Source: Ruicaihuangia caeni
GTDB taxonomy: Bacteria > Actinomycetota > Actinomycetes > Actinomycetales > Microbacteriaceae
Assembly: GCF_029952955.1 (NCBI RefSeq)
Contig: NZ_JASATX010000001.1
Span: 806,001-870,000 of the forward strand
Direction: 5' to 3'
Length of the DNA stretch: 64,000 nt
Shown: positions 50,575 through 61,710 of the stretch, piece by piece
Layout of the letters: each line of letters starts with the position of its first letter
How positions within the stretch are numbered: position 1 is the first letter of the stretch
The notes under the pieces: generated by a model
The model's database searches: none
What the model was told of the DNA's origin: nothing
The model's input: only the letters and a program-made list of their open reading frames with translations
Position numbers and translations under genes: made by a program

Positions 50575-51818
50575 GCATCGATACGGATGTGCTCGTGCTC
50601 GGTGGCGGGCTCGCAGGGCTCGCCACCGCCGATGCCCTCCGCGAGTCGGGACGCGCCGTCACGCTGCTCGAGGCGCAGGGCCGACTCGGCGGGCGCACCC
50701 ACGGCGAGTACTGGGAGCCCGCGGGCCGCCGCATCGACCTGGGCGGCACCTGGCTGCTCCCATCGTTCACCGAGTCGTTCGGGCTGCTGCGTGAACTCGG
50801 CATCCGCACGCTCGACTCTCCCGAGCCCGCCCGCTGGCTGACGCACTTCCGCGACGGCACCGCGAACCGCGAACAGCTGACGCTCGGGGAGCGAGGCGAG
50901 CTCGAGGCCGCGCTCGCCCGTCTCGGCGGGTTCGTCGGAAGGGAGCCGATGCCCGTCTCGGCTGAGCGGGCTCTCGAATCCGCCCGGTCGGGCGATGCAC
51001 CCATGAGTGCGCTCATCGAGGACTGGCTGCGCGCCACGCAGCGATACCTCGCCGGGGCCCCGCTCGAAACGGTCGATGCCGATCATCTGCTCCTTCCGCC
51101 GGACGACATCGCGGACCCTGAGCATTACCGCACCCAGATTGAGGGCACGACCCGCACGCTCGTGACGGCGCTCGCGGAGCGGAGCACCGCCGATGTGCGG
51201 CTCGGTGTCGGCGCCACAGGAATCGCCCGTTCTGGCGACCGCCTCCGCGTGGCGACGGATGCCGGGCCAGCATTCTCTGCCCGGCACGTCGTCGTCGCGC
51301 TCCCGCTCAACTGCCTGCGCGATCTCTCGCTCGAACCGGGCGTGCTCGGGGAATACGCCGAGCTCGCCGCGGCCGGGCACGCGGGTGCCTCGCACAAGGA
51401 CTGGCTCATCCTCGACGGAGTCGAGGAGCACTTCCGCGTCTTCGGCTCGCACGGGCCATACGGGTACTTCCGTTCGGAGGAGCGGCTCGCCGACGGCGGC
51501 ATGCTCTGTGTCGGGCTCGCACCCTCGGCCGATGGCGTGCTCGGCACCGACGAACTGCAGTCGGAGTTGCGCGCGAACTACGTTCCGCGCGCGACGATCC
51601 GCGCACGCACGAGCCACAATTGGAACGCCGACCGGTACGCGCGAGGCACATGGTTCGTGCCGCGGCCCGGCCAGTACGCGACCCTCGACGGCCTCATCGC
51701 CGGCTCGCCCCGGCTGCAGCTCGTCGGCGGAGATCTCGACCCGGAGTTCCCCGGCACGATCGAGGGCGCGCTCCGCAGCGGCCGTCGCGCCGCACAGCAC
51801 CTGCTCGCCTCGAACTGA
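50571..51818 (+). CDS. Flavin amine oxidase-type FAD-dependent oxidoreductase
   Basis: 415 residues. The FAD-binding fold starts immediately: VLVLGGGLAGLATADALRES, then EAQGRLGGRTHGEYW and DLGGTWLLPSF as in monoamine oxidases. The C-terminal FAD motif LVGGDLDPEFPGTIEGALRS is the amine-oxidase closing signature. It lacks a Tat or Sec signal, so it is cytosolic. The reaction expected is oxidation of an amine to an imine with oxygen as acceptor. GTG 50571 overlaps the permease stop (GTGA). Confidence 0.85.
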   Translation: MSIDTDVLVLGGGLAGLATADALRESGRAVTLLEAQGRLGGRTHGEYWEPAGRRIDLGGTWLLPSFTESFGLLRELGIRTLDSPEPARWLTHFRDGTANREQLTLGERGELEAALARLGGFVGREPMPVSAERALESARSGDAPMSALIEDWLRATQRYLAGAPLETVDADHLLLPPDDIADPEHYRTQIEGTTRTLVTALAERSTADVRLGVGATGIARSGDRLRVATDAGPAFSARHVVVALPLNCLRDLSLEPGVLGEYAELAAAGHAGASHKDWLILDGVEEHFRVFGSHGPYGYFRSEERLADGGMLCVGLAPSADGVLGTDELQSELRANYVPRATIRARTSHNWNADRYARGTWFVPRPGQYATLDGLIAGSPRLQLVGGDLDPEFPGTIEGALRSGRRAAQHLLASN

Positions 51819-51825
51819 AAGAACC

Positions 51826-53223
51826 ATGCCCGCACATACCGCCCACCCAGGAATGATCAACGGCCGCGTCTCCCACTGGTGGGAGACGATCGGCGCGCCG
51901 GCGAGCCGCGCTCCACTGCCGGGCGACGCGCGCTGCGACGTGGCGATCGCCGGCGCCGGGTACACCGGGCTGTGGACCGCCTACTATCTCAAGCAGGCAC
52001 AGCCCGACCTCGACATCGCGATCATCGAACAGGAGCACGCCGGTTACGGCGCATCGGGCCGGAACGGCGGCTGGCTCACGAACTCGATCACCGGCGGACG
52101 CACGCAATACCTGCGCAGCCATGGCCGAGACGCAGCCGAACGCTTCCAGCGCGAGATGAACGCGACCGTCGACGAGGTGATCCGTGTCACGCGTGCGGAG
52201 GGAATCGACGCCGACGTCGTCAAGGGCGGCGAGTTCAATGTCGCCTACACCCCGGCGCAGGAACGGCGGCTCCGGGCGTTCGCCGCGGCGGAGCAGTCGT
52301 GGAACCACACCGACCTCCGACTGCTCGAGGCCCCCGAGGCGCAGTCGAAGATCAACGTCGCGAACACGCGCGCAGCGGTGTGGCATCCGCACGCAGCTCG
52401 GATTCAACCCGCGAAGCTCGCCGCCGGACTCGCCGACGCGGTCGAGCGGCTCGGCGTGCGGATCTACGAGCAGACCAGGGTGCAGGAGATCGAGCCGCGC
52501 ACCCTCCGCACATCACGCGGAGTGGTCACGGCCGACATCGTCGTCCGTGCGACCGAGGGCTTCACCGCGCGCCTCAAGCGCGAGCGACGCACCTGGCTCC
52601 CCATGAACTCGTCGCTGATCGCCACCGAGCCGCTCCCTGCCGAAGTGTGGGATCAGCTGGGCTGGAACCAGGGCGAGGTGCTCGGCGACTTCGCACACGT
52701 CTACATGTACGCGCAGCGCACCGCTGACGACCGCATCGCCCTCGGCGGCCGCGGCGTGCCCTACCGGTACGGCTCGCAGACCGACAATGACGGATCGACG
52801 CAGGCCATCACCGCGACGACCCTCGGCGAAATCCTCTACCGGCTCTTCCCGCAAGCCGCGGGCGCGCGCATCGATCACCTGTGGTCCGGCGTACTCGGAG
52901 TGCCGCGCGACTGGGCGGCCACTGTCGGTCTCGAACGCCAGACCGGCATGGCCTGGGCCGGCGGCTACGTCGGCACCGGAGTCACCTCGACGAACCTCGC
53001 GGGCCGCACCCTCACCGACCTGATCCTCGAGCGCAGCACCGATATCGTCGATCTGCCGTGGGTGAACCACCGGGTGCGCCGATGGGAGCCCGAGCCGCTG
53101 CGGTGGATCGCGACGAAAACGCTGTACGCGGCCTACGGCATGGCGGACCAGAGCGAACTCGCCGGGCGCGAGACCACGTCCCCGATCGCACACCTTGCCG
53201 ACTTCGTCACAGGAAAGCCCTGA
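51826..53223 (+). CDS. DAO-family FAD-dependent oxidoreductase (PuuB-like)
   Basis: 465 residues of the D-amino acid oxidase fold. The lead GRVSHWWETIG is followed by the dinucleotide fold VAIAGAGYTGLWTAYYL (about 38-54) and GYGASGRNGGWLTN. This opening is typical of gamma-glutamylputrescine oxidase-like enzymes in actinobacteria. Substrate-side motifs are NSSLIATEPL and GGYVGTGVTSTNLAGRTL near the C-terminus. The frame is open far upstream inside the previous gene, but ATG 51826 lies seven bases after that stop with GAAAGAA before it. It is the last gene of the cassette. A second amine-oxidising step is inferred. Confidence 0.85.
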   Translation: MPAHTAHPGMINGRVSHWWETIGAPASRAPLPGDARCDVAIAGAGYTGLWTAYYLKQAQPDLDIAIIEQEHAGYGASGRNGGWLTNSITGGRTQYLRSHGRDAAERFQREMNATVDEVIRVTRAEGIDADVVKGGEFNVAYTPAQERRLRAFAAAEQSWNHTDLRLLEAPEAQSKINVANTRAAVWHPHAARIQPAKLAAGLADAVERLGVRIYEQTRVQEIEPRTLRTSRGVVTADIVVRATEGFTARLKRERRTWLPMNSSLIATEPLPAEVWDQLGWNQGEVLGDFAHVYMYAQRTADDRIALGGRGVPYRYGSQTDNDGSTQAITATTLGEILYRLFPQAAGARIDHLWSGVLGVPRDWAATVGLERQTGMAWAGGYVGTGVTSTNLAGRTLTDLILERSTDIVDLPWVNHRVRRWEPEPLRWIATKTLYAAYGMADQSELAGRETTSPIAHLADFVTGKP

Positions 53224-53250
53224 CCGCGCGCTCGGCCAGGCGGCTCCCCA

Positions 53251-53844
53251 TCAGACCGGCGTCGGCCGCCTGGTTCGACGCACCCGTCGCACCACGAAGA
53301 GCCCCGCGACGACGACGAACACGACGCCCGCGATCACGAGGATCGGCAGCACGATCGCCGCGAGCGTGAGCAGTACGCTGCCGATATCCTCCAGGGTGCT
53401 CATGACGGGTGCGGCGGCGCCGGCGGTGAGCGTATTGAGCGCCGGACGGGCCAGCGCCTTGACCACATGCACCGTCAGGGCGAGGCCTGCCCCGATCGCA
53501 ATGGGCACCCACCGGTCGGAGGAGAAGAACTCTGCCGGATCGGTCACTGCGACAGTCTCGGAGGCGACGCCGCTGCCGAACACGATTCCTCCGCTCGTGG
53601 GCCGGATGATCGTCTGCAGCCAGTCGTTCACCGAATCGACCAGCGGTATCTTGTCGGCGACGATCTCGACGACCAGCAGCAGTCCGAGCACGCCGAGCAC
53701 CCACTCGTTCGACAGCCATTGCCACGCGGCAGGCAGGTCCACGGCTCCGATGAACCGGTCCGCCACGCCGAGCGCGAGCAATGGCACGTATGCGTTCATG
53801 CCGGCCGCGATCGCCAGCCCGGCTCCCGTCAGGATCTCGAGCAC
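53251..53844 (-). CDS. DUF4126 family membrane protein
   Basis: 197 residues with about five hydrophobic segments. The N-terminus VLEILTGAGLAIAAGMNAYV is the usual DUF4126 opening. The loop ADKIPLVDSVNDWLQTIIRP and the following G-rich segment are conserved in the family. Function unknown; it is an integral membrane protein. GTG 53844 is selected because GAGAGGGGG precedes it with a four-base gap. Starts at 53859 and 53871 are in frame but add non-conserved residues. It is convergent with the oxidase gene and divergent from coaE, 87 bases away. Confidence 0.85.
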   Translation of the reverse strand: MLEILTGAGLAIAAGMNAYVPLLALGVADRFIGAVDLPAAWQWLSNEWVLGVLGLLLVVEIVADKIPLVDSVNDWLQTIIRPTSGGIVFGSGVASETVAVTDPAEFFSSDRWVPIAIGAGLALTVHVVKALARPALNTLTAGAAAPVMSTLEDIGSVLLTLAAIVLPILVIAGVVFVVVAGLFVVRRVRRTRRPTPV

Positions 53845-53919
53845 GCGGCCCCCTCTCATCCGGCACGACACTCATCCGGCGCGACGTTCATCTCGTACGC
53901 GCCATTGTGGCACCGTCGC

Positions 53920-53925
53920 TAGAGT
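53920..53925 (+). promoter_or_regulatory. Putative -10 element for leaderless coaE
   Basis: TAGAGT lies six bases before ATG 53932, leaving no room for a ribosome site. Confidence 0.45.
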
Positions 53926-53931
53926 TGACGG

Positions 53932-54570
53932 ATGCTGCTGATCGGCCTCACCGGCGGGATCGCGTCGGGCAAGTCCCTTGTCGCCGACCGCCTTGAGTCC
54001 CTCGGGGCCGTGCACATCGACGCCGACGTCATCGCCCGCCAAGTGGTGGAGCCCGGCACGCCAGCGCTCGAGGCGATCAGACAGGCCTTCGGCGAGGGGG
54101 TTCTGCGCCCAGACGGCTCGCTCGATCGACCCGCGCTCGGGGCGCTCGTGTTCGGCGACCGGCAGCGACTCGACCGCCTCAACGCGATCGTTCACCCCGC
54201 TGTCAAGCAGCGCGTCGCGGAGCGCATCGCGGAGGCAAGCGACGCCGACCCCGACGCCGTCGTGGTGTACAACGTGCCGCTGCTCGTCGAAGCGGGACGC
54301 GCTCACGAACTCCCGTTCGATCACATCGTCGTCGTCGATGCACCCGCCGCACTCCGCCTGCAGCGCATGGTGGAGCACCGCGGGCTGTCGCGTGACGACG
54401 CCGAACGTCGGATCGCCTCACAGGCCTCCGACGCTGACCGTCTCGCTGCGGCGGACATCGTCATCCGGAACGACGGTCCCGTCGCTCGAACGCTCGAGCA
54501 GGTCGACGCCCTCTGGGCCCGGCTCAAGCACGAGACCGCCGCGGCTGACTCGACTTCCCGCAGCGGCTGA
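53932..54570 (+). CDS. coaE: Dephospho-CoA kinase
   Basis: Last step of coenzyme A synthesis: phosphorylates the ribose of dephospho-CoA. The 212 residues begin with [20 protein letters not shown], whose GGIASGKS is the P-loop (about 8-15). [14 protein letters not shown] holds the catalytic aspartate, followed by the family's LNAIVHPAV and [11 protein letters not shown]. The C-terminal [17 protein letters not shown] is normal. It appears leaderless. Some actinobacterial CoaE proteins carry a C-terminal GrpB extension; this one does not. Confidence 0.96.
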   Translation: MLLIGLTGGIASGKSLVADRLESLGAVHIDADVIARQVVEPGTPALEAIRQAFGEGVLRPDGSLDRPALGALVFGDRQRLDRLNAIVHPAVKQRVAERIAEASDADPDAVVVYNVPLLVEAGRAHELPFDHIVVVDAPAALRLQRMVEHRGLSRDDAERRIASQASDADRLAAADIVIRNDGPVARTLEQVDALWARLKHETAAADSTSRSG

Positions 54571-54629
54571 CCTCCGCGCCGTCCCAGGGGGAGCGGCGCC
54601 CGATCCAGCGCACTGTCGGGGGAGCGGCC

Positions 54630-54635
54630 TACCCT
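54630..54635 (+). promoter_or_regulatory. Putative -10 element for leaderless uvrB
   Basis: TACCCT ends six bases before GTG 54642. No LexA/SOS box of the GAAC(4)GTTC type was recognised beside it. Confidence 0.4.
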
Positions 54636-54641
54636 GGAACC

Positions 54642-56705
54642 GTGCAACCCACCCGTTCAGTGCGCCCCTTCGAAGTGGTCAGCGAGTACAAGCCGAGCGG
54701 CGACCAGCCGCAGGCGATCGCCGAGCTTGCAGCCCACATCAATGCTGGCGAGACCGACGTCGTGCTGCTCGGGGCGACCGGTACCGGAAAGTCTGCGACC
54801 ACCGCGTGGCTCATCGAGGCGGTTCAACGCCCCACGCTCGTGCTCGCGCACAACAAGACGCTTGCGGCCCAGTTGGCGAACGAGTTCCGGGAACTCCTGC
54901 CCAACAACGCAGTCGAGTACTTCGTCAGCTACTACGACTACTACCAGCCAGAGGCGTACGTTCCGCAGACCGACACCTTCATCGAGAAGGACTCGTCGAT
55001 CAACGCCGAGGTCGAGCGCTTGCGGCACTCGACCACGAACTCGCTCCTGAGCCGGCGCGACGTCGTCGTCGTATCGACCGTCTCGTGCATCTACGGGCTC
55101 GGCGCCGCCGAGGAATACCTCGACGCCATGGTGGCGCTGCAGGTCGGCCAGATGGTGCCGCGCGACGTCCTCATTCGCGAGTTCGTCGCGATGCAGTATC
55201 AGCGCAATGATGTCGATTTCTCCCGAGGCAAGTTCCGCGTGCGCGGCGACACCATTGAGATCATCCCCGTGTACGAAGAGCACGCGATCCGCATCGAGAT
55301 GTTCGGCGACGAGATCGAGGCGCTCTACGAGCTGCACCCGCTCACCGGCGAGGTCATCCGGCGGATGGATGCGGTCTCGGTGTTCCCGGCCACCCACTAC
55401 GCGGCCAGCCCCGAGACGATGAAGCGAGCGATCGGCAGCATCAAGGCCGAACTGGCCGAGCGACTGCCCGAACTCGAGCGACAGGGGAAGCTGCTCGAGG
55501 CTCAGCGTCTGCGCATGCGCACGACCTTCGATCTCGAGATGATGGAGCAGATCGGCTTCTGCAACGGCATCGAGAACTACTCGCGCCATATCGACGGCCG
55601 GCAGGCAGGGGAACCGCCGCACTGCCTGCTCGATTACTTCCCCGACGACTTCCTCGTCGTCATCGACGAGTCGCACGTCACGGTGCCTCAGATCGGGGCC
55701 ATGTACGAGGGAGACGCATCGCGAAAGCGCACGCTCGTCGACTTCGGCTTCCGTCTGCCGAGCGCACTCGACAACCGGCCGCTGCGCTGGGAGGAGTTCC
55801 TCGACCGCGTCGGTCAGAAGGTGTACCTCTCGGCCACACCTGGCCGCTATGAACTCGGTGTGAGCGACAGCATCGTCGAGCAGATCATCCGTCCGACCGG
55901 GCTGGTCGACCCCGCCATCGTGGTGAAGCCGTCGAAGGGGCAGATCGATGACCTGCTCGAAGAGATCCGCCTGCGTGTGGAGCGCGACGAGCGCGTGCTC
56001 GTGACCACCCTCACCAAGAAGATGGCCGAGGAGCTCACCGACTTCCTTGGCGAGCACGGCGTTCGCGTACGCTACCTGCACTCCGACGTCGACACACTGC
56101 GTCGCGTCGAACTGCTCACAGAGCTCCGTGCGGGCATCTACGACGTGCTCGTGGGCATCAACCTGCTTCGAGAGGGCCTCGACCTGCCCGAGGTATCGCT
56201 CGTCGCGATCCTCGACGCCGACAAGGAGGGGTTCCTTCGCTCATCGACGTCTCTCATCCAGACGATCGGCCGCGCTGCCCGAAACGTCTCGGGCGAGGTG
56301 CATATGTACGCCGACACCGTCACCGACTCGATGCGCCACGCCATCGACGAGACGAACCGGCGCCGTGAGAAGCAGGTCGCGTACAACGCCGAGCACGGCA
56401 TCGATCCGACGCCGCTTCGGAAGCGCATCGCCGACATCACCGAGGTGCTCGCTCGCGAAGAGGCCGACACCGCCGCGTTGCTCGCCGCACGCGACGGCAA
56501 GAAGAAGGGCGCTGCGGTCCCTCGCCGCAAGGGCCTGGCGGCATCCGGTGCCGAAGAGCTCGAGACGATCATCGCCGATCTGAACGACCAGATGCTCGCG
56601 GCCGCGGGGGAGTTGAAGTTCGAGCTGGCAGCCCGACTTCGCGACGAGGTGGCCGACCTCAAGAAGGAACTGCGGCAGATGGAGGCGGCCGGGCACGTGC
56701 GCTAA
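54642..56705 (+). CDS. uvrB: Excinuclease ABC subunit B
   Basis: Central helicase-like factor of nucleotide excision repair; verifies damage after UvrA loads it. The 687 residues include Walker A GATGTGKS (about 45-52), the beta-hairpin [20 protein letters not shown], the DEAD-type motif [12 protein letters not shown], motif [16 protein letters not shown], and a C-terminal UVR domain (about 640-680) that contacts UvrC. GTG 54642 is the start; it has no ribosome site but a -10-like hexamer. uvrA and uvrC follow in order, giving the full repair set in one place. Confidence 0.97.
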   Translation: MQPTRSVRPFEVVSEYKPSGDQPQAIAELAAHINAGETDVVLLGATGTGKSATTAWLIEAVQRPTLVLAHNKTLAAQLANEFRELLPNNAVEYFVSYYDYYQPEAYVPQTDTFIEKDSSINAEVERLRHSTTNSLLSRRDVVVVSTVSCIYGLGAAEEYLDAMVALQVGQMVPRDVLIREFVAMQYQRNDVDFSRGKFRVRGDTIEIIPVYEEHAIRIEMFGDEIEALYELHPLTGEVIRRMDAVSVFPATHYAASPETMKRAIGSIKAELAERLPELERQGKLLEAQRLRMRTTFDLEMMEQIGFCNGIENYSRHIDGRQAGEPPHCLLDYFPDDFLVVIDESHVTVPQIGAMYEGDASRKRTLVDFGFRLPSALDNRPLRWEEFLDRVGQKVYLSATPGRYELGVSDSIVEQIIRPTGLVDPAIVVKPSKGQIDDLLEEIRLRVERDERVLVTTLTKKMAEELTDFLGEHGVRVRYLHSDVDTLRRVELLTELRAGIYDVLVGINLLREGLDLPEVSLVAILDADKEGFLRSSTSLIQTIGRAARNVSGEVHMYADTVTDSMRHAIDETNRRREKQVAYNAEHGIDPTPLRKRIADITEVLAREEADTAALLAARDGKKKGAAVPRRKGLAASGAEELETIIADLNDQMLAAAGELKFELAARLRDEVADLKKELRQMEAAGHVR

Positions 56706-56738
56706 CCCCCTGGTCAGCCCGCTGTCAGTGGCGCGCCG

Positions 56739-56744
56739 TAACAT
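56739..56744 (+). promoter_or_regulatory. Putative -10 element for leaderless uvrA
   Basis: TAACAT ends seven bases before GTG 56752, in the 46-base gap after uvrB. No ribosome site or SOS box is evident. Confidence 0.4.
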
Positions 56745-56751
56745 TGGCTGA

Positions 56752-59688
56752 GTGCTGAATCCCCCTTCTTCCGGTGCCCAGGCGGTCACGAGCGACCACG
56801 CGCCCGCCGGGGCCCATGCGGTCTCCGCAGCCGATACGGCGCCGTCGTCCGCTGTGCTCAGCGTGCGCGGTGCCCGCGTGCACAATCTGCGCAACGTCGA
56901 CCTCGAGATCCCTCGCGACTCGCTGGTCGTCTTCACCGGGTTGTCCGGTTCGGGGAAGTCCTCGCTGGCCTTCGACACGATCTTCGCGGAAGGACAGCGC
57001 CGCTACGTCGAATCGCTTTCCGCGTACGCACGTCAGTTCCTCGGGCAGGTCGACCGCCCCGATGTCGACTTCATCGAGGGACTCAGCCCGGCGGTCTCGA
57101 TCGACCAGAAGTCCACTAACCGCAACCCCCGCTCGACGGTGGGCACCATCACCGAGATCTACGACTACATGCGGCTCCTGTGGGCGCGCGTGGGCGTGCC
57201 GCACTGCCCGACCTGCGGCGAGCAGATCCAGCGCCAGACGGTGCAGCAGATCGCCGACCAGCTCATGGAACTGGAGCACGGCACGCGCTACCAGGTGCTC
57301 AGTCCCGTCGTGGTGCAGCGGAAGGGCGAGTTCGTCGACCTCTTCCGTGAGCTATCCGCCGCTGGTTACTCGCGCGCCATCGTCGACGGCGAGACCGTGC
57401 AACTCGCCGACCCGCCCAAGCTGAAGAAGCAGGTCAAGCACGACATCGCTGTGGTGGTCGACCGCCTCGTGGCGTCAGACGAGATCCTTTCGCGCCTCAC
57501 CGATTCGCTCGAGACCGCGCTGTCACTCACCGACGGCATCGTGAAGGTCAACTTCGTCGACCAGGAGGGCGACGGCGCGTGGCGAAGCTTCAGCGAGAAG
57601 CTCTCCTGCCCGAACGGTCATCCCGTGCAGCTCACGGAGATCGAACCCCGCACGTTCTCGTTCAACGCTCCATTCGGCGCCTGCCCCGAATGCTCGGGCA
57701 TCGGCACTCGCATGTCGGTCGACTCCGAGCTGCTCATCGGCGACCCGTCGCTGAGCCTGAATGAAGGCGTGATCCTGCCCTGGGCGCAACAGGGCAAGGG
57801 CGTGTACAGCTACTTCCAGAAGCTTCTCGACGGGTTGGCGCAGGAGCTCGGCTTCGACCTCGACACACCGTGGGAGGACCTGCCCGAGGAGGCCCGCGCG
57901 GCCGTCATCGAAGGCAATGACTTCGACGTACGCGTGCGCTGGCGCAACCGTTACGGCCGCGAAGTGAAGTACACCACCGGGTTCGAGGGCGTCGTCCCGT
58001 ACATCGAGCGCAAGTACGCCGAGGCCGAGACCGATGTGCAACGTGAGCGGTTCCAGGCGTACCTGCGTGAGATCCCGTGCCCGGTGTGCGAGGGCAAGCG
58101 ACTGAAGCCAGAGGTGCTCTCCGTGCTCGTCGACGGCCGGAGCATCGCCGATGTGACCGACCTCAGCCTCGACAACGCCTTCGAGTTCATGCAGTCGCTC
58201 GTGCTCACCGAGCGGCAATCGCGGATCGCCGCGCAGGTGCTGCGCGAGATCAGGCTGCGACTCGAGTTCCTCATCGAGGTGGGGCTGAACTACTTGAACC
58301 TGGCCCGCGCGGCAGGCACGCTCTCGGGCGGTGAGGCGCAGCGCATCAGGTTGGCGACGCAGATCGGTTCCGGCCTCACTGGTGTGCTGTACGTGCTCGA
58401 CGAGCCGAGCATCGGTCTCCACCAGCGCGACAACCGCCGGCTCATCGACACGCTCGTGAAGCTCAAGAACCTGGGCAACACGCTGATCGTGGTCGAGCAC
58501 GACGAGGACACCATCCGCACGGCCGACTGGATCGTCGACATCGGTCCGGGCGCCGGCGAGCACGGCGGTACGGTCGTGCACTCCGGCGGCTACGTCGACC
58601 TGCTCGACAACCGTCGCTCGGTGACGGGCGACTACCTCAGTGGACGGCGCAGCATCGAAGTGCCGAAGAAGCGCCGTTCCATCGATCGCGAGCGGATCCT
58701 CACAGTCGTCGGTGCGCGCGAGAACAACCTCAGGAACGTCACGGTCGAGTTCCCGCTCGGCGTGTTCACGGCGGTCACCGGCGTGAGCGGTTCCGGCAAG
58801 TCGTCCCTGCTGAACGACATCCTCTACAAGGTGTTGGCGAACCGGCTGAACGGAGCGAGGCAGATCCCCGGCAAGCACACTCGCGTCACCGGTCTCGACA
58901 ACCTCGACAAGGTCGTGCACGTCGACCAGGCGCCGATCGGCCGGACGCCTCGCTCGAACCCGGCGACGTACACGGGCGTGTTCGACAAGATCCGCAATCT
59001 CTTCGCCGAGACCACGGAGGCGAAGGCCCGCGGATATTTGCCCGGGCGATTCAGCTTCAACGTGAAGGGCGGGCGCTGCGAGCACTGCGCCGGTGACGGC
59101 ACGATCAAGATCGAGATGAACTTCCTACCCGACGTCTACGTCACCTGCGAGGTGTGCGGCGGGGCGCGCTACAACCGAGACACCCTCACGGTGCACTACA
59201 AGGGCAAGAACATCGCCGAGGTGCTCGACATGCCGATCAGCGAGGCGGCCGAGTTCTTCGAGCCGATCTCGAGCATCCACCGCTACCTGAAGACGCTCGT
59301 CGACGTCGGTCTCGGCTACGTCAGGCTCGGGCAGAGCGCCACGACGCTCTCCGGGGGAGAGGCGCAGCGCGTCAAGCTCGCGACCGAGCTCCAGCGCCGA
59401 TCGAATGGACGCAGCGTCTACGTGCTCGACGAACCGACCACCGGTCTGCACTTCGAGGATGTGCGCAAGTTGCTCCTCGTGCTCTCGGGGCTCGTCGCAA
59501 AGGGCAACACCGTCATCGTGATCGAACACAACCTCGATGTGATCAAGAGCGCTGATTGGGTCATCGATCTCGGCCCCGAGGGCGGATCCGGCGGCGGCAC
59601 TGTCGTGGCCACCGGCACGCCCGAGCAGGTTGCGAAGAAGAAGGGCAGTCACACGGGTCGATTCCTCGCTGAGATCCTTAAGCCATGA
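56752..59688 (+). CDS. uvrA: Excinuclease ABC subunit A
   Basis: Damage-sensing ABC ATPase of nucleotide excision repair. The 978 residues have two ATPase modules: the first P-loop GLSGSGKSS (about 64-72) and the second GVSGSGKSS (about 678-686), each with an ABC signature ([12 protein letters not shown] and [12 protein letters not shown]). Zinc-finger cysteines appear as CPTCGEQ, CPECSG and CPVCEG in the first half, and CEHCAGDG and CEVCGG in the second. The first 30 residues are a variable alanine and proline-rich extension. The stop overlaps uvrC by four bases (ATGA). Confidence 0.97.
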   Translation: MLNPPSSGAQAVTSDHAPAGAHAVSAADTAPSSAVLSVRGARVHNLRNVDLEIPRDSLVVFTGLSGSGKSSLAFDTIFAEGQRRYVESLSAYARQFLGQVDRPDVDFIEGLSPAVSIDQKSTNRNPRSTVGTITEIYDYMRLLWARVGVPHCPTCGEQIQRQTVQQIADQLMELEHGTRYQVLSPVVVQRKGEFVDLFRELSAAGYSRAIVDGETVQLADPPKLKKQVKHDIAVVVDRLVASDEILSRLTDSLETALSLTDGIVKVNFVDQEGDGAWRSFSEKLSCPNGHPVQLTEIEPRTFSFNAPFGACPECSGIGTRMSVDSELLIGDPSLSLNEGVILPWAQQGKGVYSYFQKLLDGLAQELGFDLDTPWEDLPEEARAAVIEGNDFDVRVRWRNRYGREVKYTTGFEGVVPYIERKYAEAETDVQRERFQAYLREIPCPVCEGKRLKPEVLSVLVDGRSIADVTDLSLDNAFEFMQSLVLTERQSRIAAQVLREIRLRLEFLIEVGLNYLNLARAAGTLSGGEAQRIRLATQIGSGLTGVLYVLDEPSIGLHQRDNRRLIDTLVKLKNLGNTLIVVEHDEDTIRTADWIVDIGPGAGEHGGTVVHSGGYVDLLDNRRSVTGDYLSGRRSIEVPKKRRSIDRERILTVVGARENNLRNVTVEFPLGVFTAVTGVSGSGKSSLLNDILYKVLANRLNGARQIPGKHTRVTGLDNLDKVVHVDQAPIGRTPRSNPATYTGVFDKIRNLFAETTEAKARGYLPGRFSFNVKGGRCEHCAGDGTIKIEMNFLPDVYVTCEVCGGARYNRDTLTVHYKGKNIAEVLDMPISEAAEFFEPISSIHRYLKTLVDVGLGYVRLGQSATTLSGGEAQRVKLATELQRRSNGRSVYVLDEPTTGLHFEDVRKLLLVLSGLVAKGNTVIVIEHNLDVIKSADWVIDLGPEGGSGGGTVVATGTPEQVAKKKGSHTGRFLAEILKP

Positions 59689-61679
59689 GGGCGCCCGTGC
59701 CGAGCACCACAGAGTCCAGCGTTCGCGGCTCGACCGGGCACGTCCTCGACTCGCACGGGTTGAGCAACCCGGTTGACTACCGGCCCCGGCCGGGAGAGAT
59801 TCCGACCGCGCCCGGTGTGTACCGGTTCCGCGGACCCGACCGCCGCGTGCTGTACGTCGGCAAGGCGAAGAACCTGCGCGCGAGGCTGTCGAATTACTTC
59901 GCTCCGCTCCGCACGCTGCACGAGCGCACCAGGCGGATGGTCACGACCGCCACATCGGTCGAGTGGACGGTCGTGGGGAGCGATATCGAGGCTCTGCAGC
60001 TCGAGTACACCTGGATCAAGGAGTTCGAGCCGCCGTTCAACATCAAGTTCCGCGACGACAAGTCATACCCCTATCTCGCAGTGACGCTCGCCGACGAAGC
60101 CCCTCGGGTCATGGTGACCCGCAACCACCGCATCAAGGGCGCCAAGTACTTCGGGCCGTACCCGAAGGTGTGGGCGGTGCGCGAGACGATCGACCTGATG
60201 ATCAAGGCGTTCCCGATCCGCACCTGCTCCGATTCGAGCTACAAGCGGGCCATGGACTCTGGGCGGCCCTGCTTCCCGGGGCAGATCGGCCGTTGCGGCG
60301 GTCCGTGCTCTGGCCGCGTCTCGATCGCGGAGCACCGCGAGATCGTCGGCCAGTTCGTCGCCTTCATGGCCAGCCACGACCGTTCGGTGATCACGCGCAT
60401 GCGCAAGCAGATGCAGGATGCCGCTTCCGCCCAGGACTACGAGGTTGCCGCGACCCTGCGCGACCGAGTGCTGGCGCTCGAGGCAGTGCTCGAGAAGAGC
60501 GCCGTCGTGCTCCCGGAGTCGGTGAACAGCGACCTCTTCGGCATCGAGCACGACGAACTCGCCGCAGCGGTGCAGCAGTTCATCGTGCGCGGAGGACGCA
60601 TCCGCGGTGTGCGCAGCTGGGTCGTCGACAAGGAACTCGATCTCGGCCTCGCCGAGCTCGTCGATTCGGTATTGCAGAGCGCGTACGAGAACGACGAACC
60701 GCCCGGCGAGATCATCGTGCCGGAACTGCCCGACGACAGCGAAGCCCTCGAGCAGTGGCTGCGCGGCATGCGAGACGGCCGGGCGGTGCGTCTGAGGACG
60801 GCGCGACGAGGCGACAAGGCCGCACTGCTGCAGACGGCGACGCTGAATGCGAAGCACACGCTGGCCGTGTACAAGACGCGCCGCGCGGGCGACTTCGTCG
60901 CTCGGTCGCAAGCGCTCGCAGACATTCAAGAGGCGCTCGGGCTTGACGAGGCGCCCTTGCGCATGGAGGGCTACGACGTCTCGCACCTCGCCGGCACCAA
61001 CATCGTCGCGTCGATGGTGGTCTTCGAAGACGGTGCCCCGAAGAAGAATCACTATCGTCGCTTCAGCATCCCTGAGTACGCCGATGACACCGAAGCGCTG
61101 TACCAGGTGCTCATGCGCCGGCTCGCACACATCGACGACGACCAGGATGAGCCCGATCCCGAGGCCGGACGGCCGGGCAAATTCGCCTACCGTCCCAACC
61201 TGCTGGTCGTCGACGGGGGGCAGCCACAGGTCGCTGCGGCGGCGCGCGCACTCGCCGATTCGGGAGTCGAGGGCATCGCGGTCTGCGGCATCGCGAAGCG
61301 GCTCGAGGAGATCTGGCTGCCCGGCGACGACTTCCCGGTGATCCTGCCTCGCACGAGCGACGCGCTCTTCCTGTTCCAGCGGTTGCGCGACGAGGCCCAC
61401 CGGTTCGCCATCAGCTACCAGCGGCAGAAGCGCCGGCGCGACATCGGGAGCGTGCTCGGCGAGATCCCGGGCCTCGGCCCGAGGCGCGTTCAGTCGCTCC
61501 TTCGACACTTCGGCTCGGTCGCACGGTTGAAAGCCGCGGAGGCCGATGCCGTCGCCGAAGTGCCGGGAATCGGGCCGGTGCTCGCCGAGACGATCGTGAA
61601 GGCCCTGCGTGCTCCCGCCCCCGAAGGGGGAGTGCCGATCGAGGCACCCGATGAGGAAGCAGCGGCGGACGCTCGATAG
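59685..61679 (+). CDS. uvrC: Excinuclease ABC subunit C
   Basis: Makes both incisions in nucleotide excision repair. The 664 residues carry an N-terminal GIY-YIG nuclease ([20 protein letters not shown] near residues 42-61), a UVR domain (about 230-265), an RNase H-like 3' nuclease domain with [20 protein letters not shown] and VVDGGQPQV, and C-terminal helix-hairpin-helix motifs ([17 protein letters not shown] and [12 protein letters not shown]). ATG 59685 overlaps the uvrA stop. The first 30 residues are not conserved. Its TAG stop starts a TAGGCT hexamer upstream of rapZ. Confidence 0.97.
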   Translation: MRAPVPSTTESSVRGSTGHVLDSHGLSNPVDYRPRPGEIPTAPGVYRFRGPDRRVLYVGKAKNLRARLSNYFAPLRTLHERTRRMVTTATSVEWTVVGSDIEALQLEYTWIKEFEPPFNIKFRDDKSYPYLAVTLADEAPRVMVTRNHRIKGAKYFGPYPKVWAVRETIDLMIKAFPIRTCSDSSYKRAMDSGRPCFPGQIGRCGGPCSGRVSIAEHREIVGQFVAFMASHDRSVITRMRKQMQDAASAQDYEVAATLRDRVLALEAVLEKSAVVLPESVNSDLFGIEHDELAAAVQQFIVRGGRIRGVRSWVVDKELDLGLAELVDSVLQSAYENDEPPGEIIVPELPDDSEALEQWLRGMRDGRAVRLRTARRGDKAALLQTATLNAKHTLAVYKTRRAGDFVARSQALADIQEALGLDEAPLRMEGYDVSHLAGTNIVASMVVFEDGAPKKNHYRRFSIPEYADDTEALYQVLMRRLAHIDDDQDEPDPEAGRPGKFAYRPNLLVVDGGQPQVAAAARALADSGVEGIAVCGIAKRLEEIWLPGDDFPVILPRTSDALFLFQRLRDEAHRFAISYQRQKRRRDIGSVLGEIPGLGPRRVQSLLRHFGSVARLKAAEADAVAEVPGIGPVLAETIVKALRAPAPEGGVPIEAPDEEAAADAR

Positions 61680-61682
61680 GCT
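61677..61682 (+). promoter_or_regulatory. Putative -10 element (TAGGCT) for rapZ, built on the uvrC stop
   Basis: The uvrC stop codon forms the first half of TAGGCT. Start about seven bases later would give rapZ a leader of about 22 bases containing AGGGGAGAGGG. Confidence 0.4.
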
Positions 61683-61710
61683 GGAGGCTGCGATCAGGGG
61701 AGAGGGCGAC

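Noticed and set aside
54590-56752. LexA/SOS box upstream of uvrB or uvrA
   Set aside because: Looked for GAAC-N4-GTTC-like dyads; only scattered GAAC and GTTC words without the right spacing.
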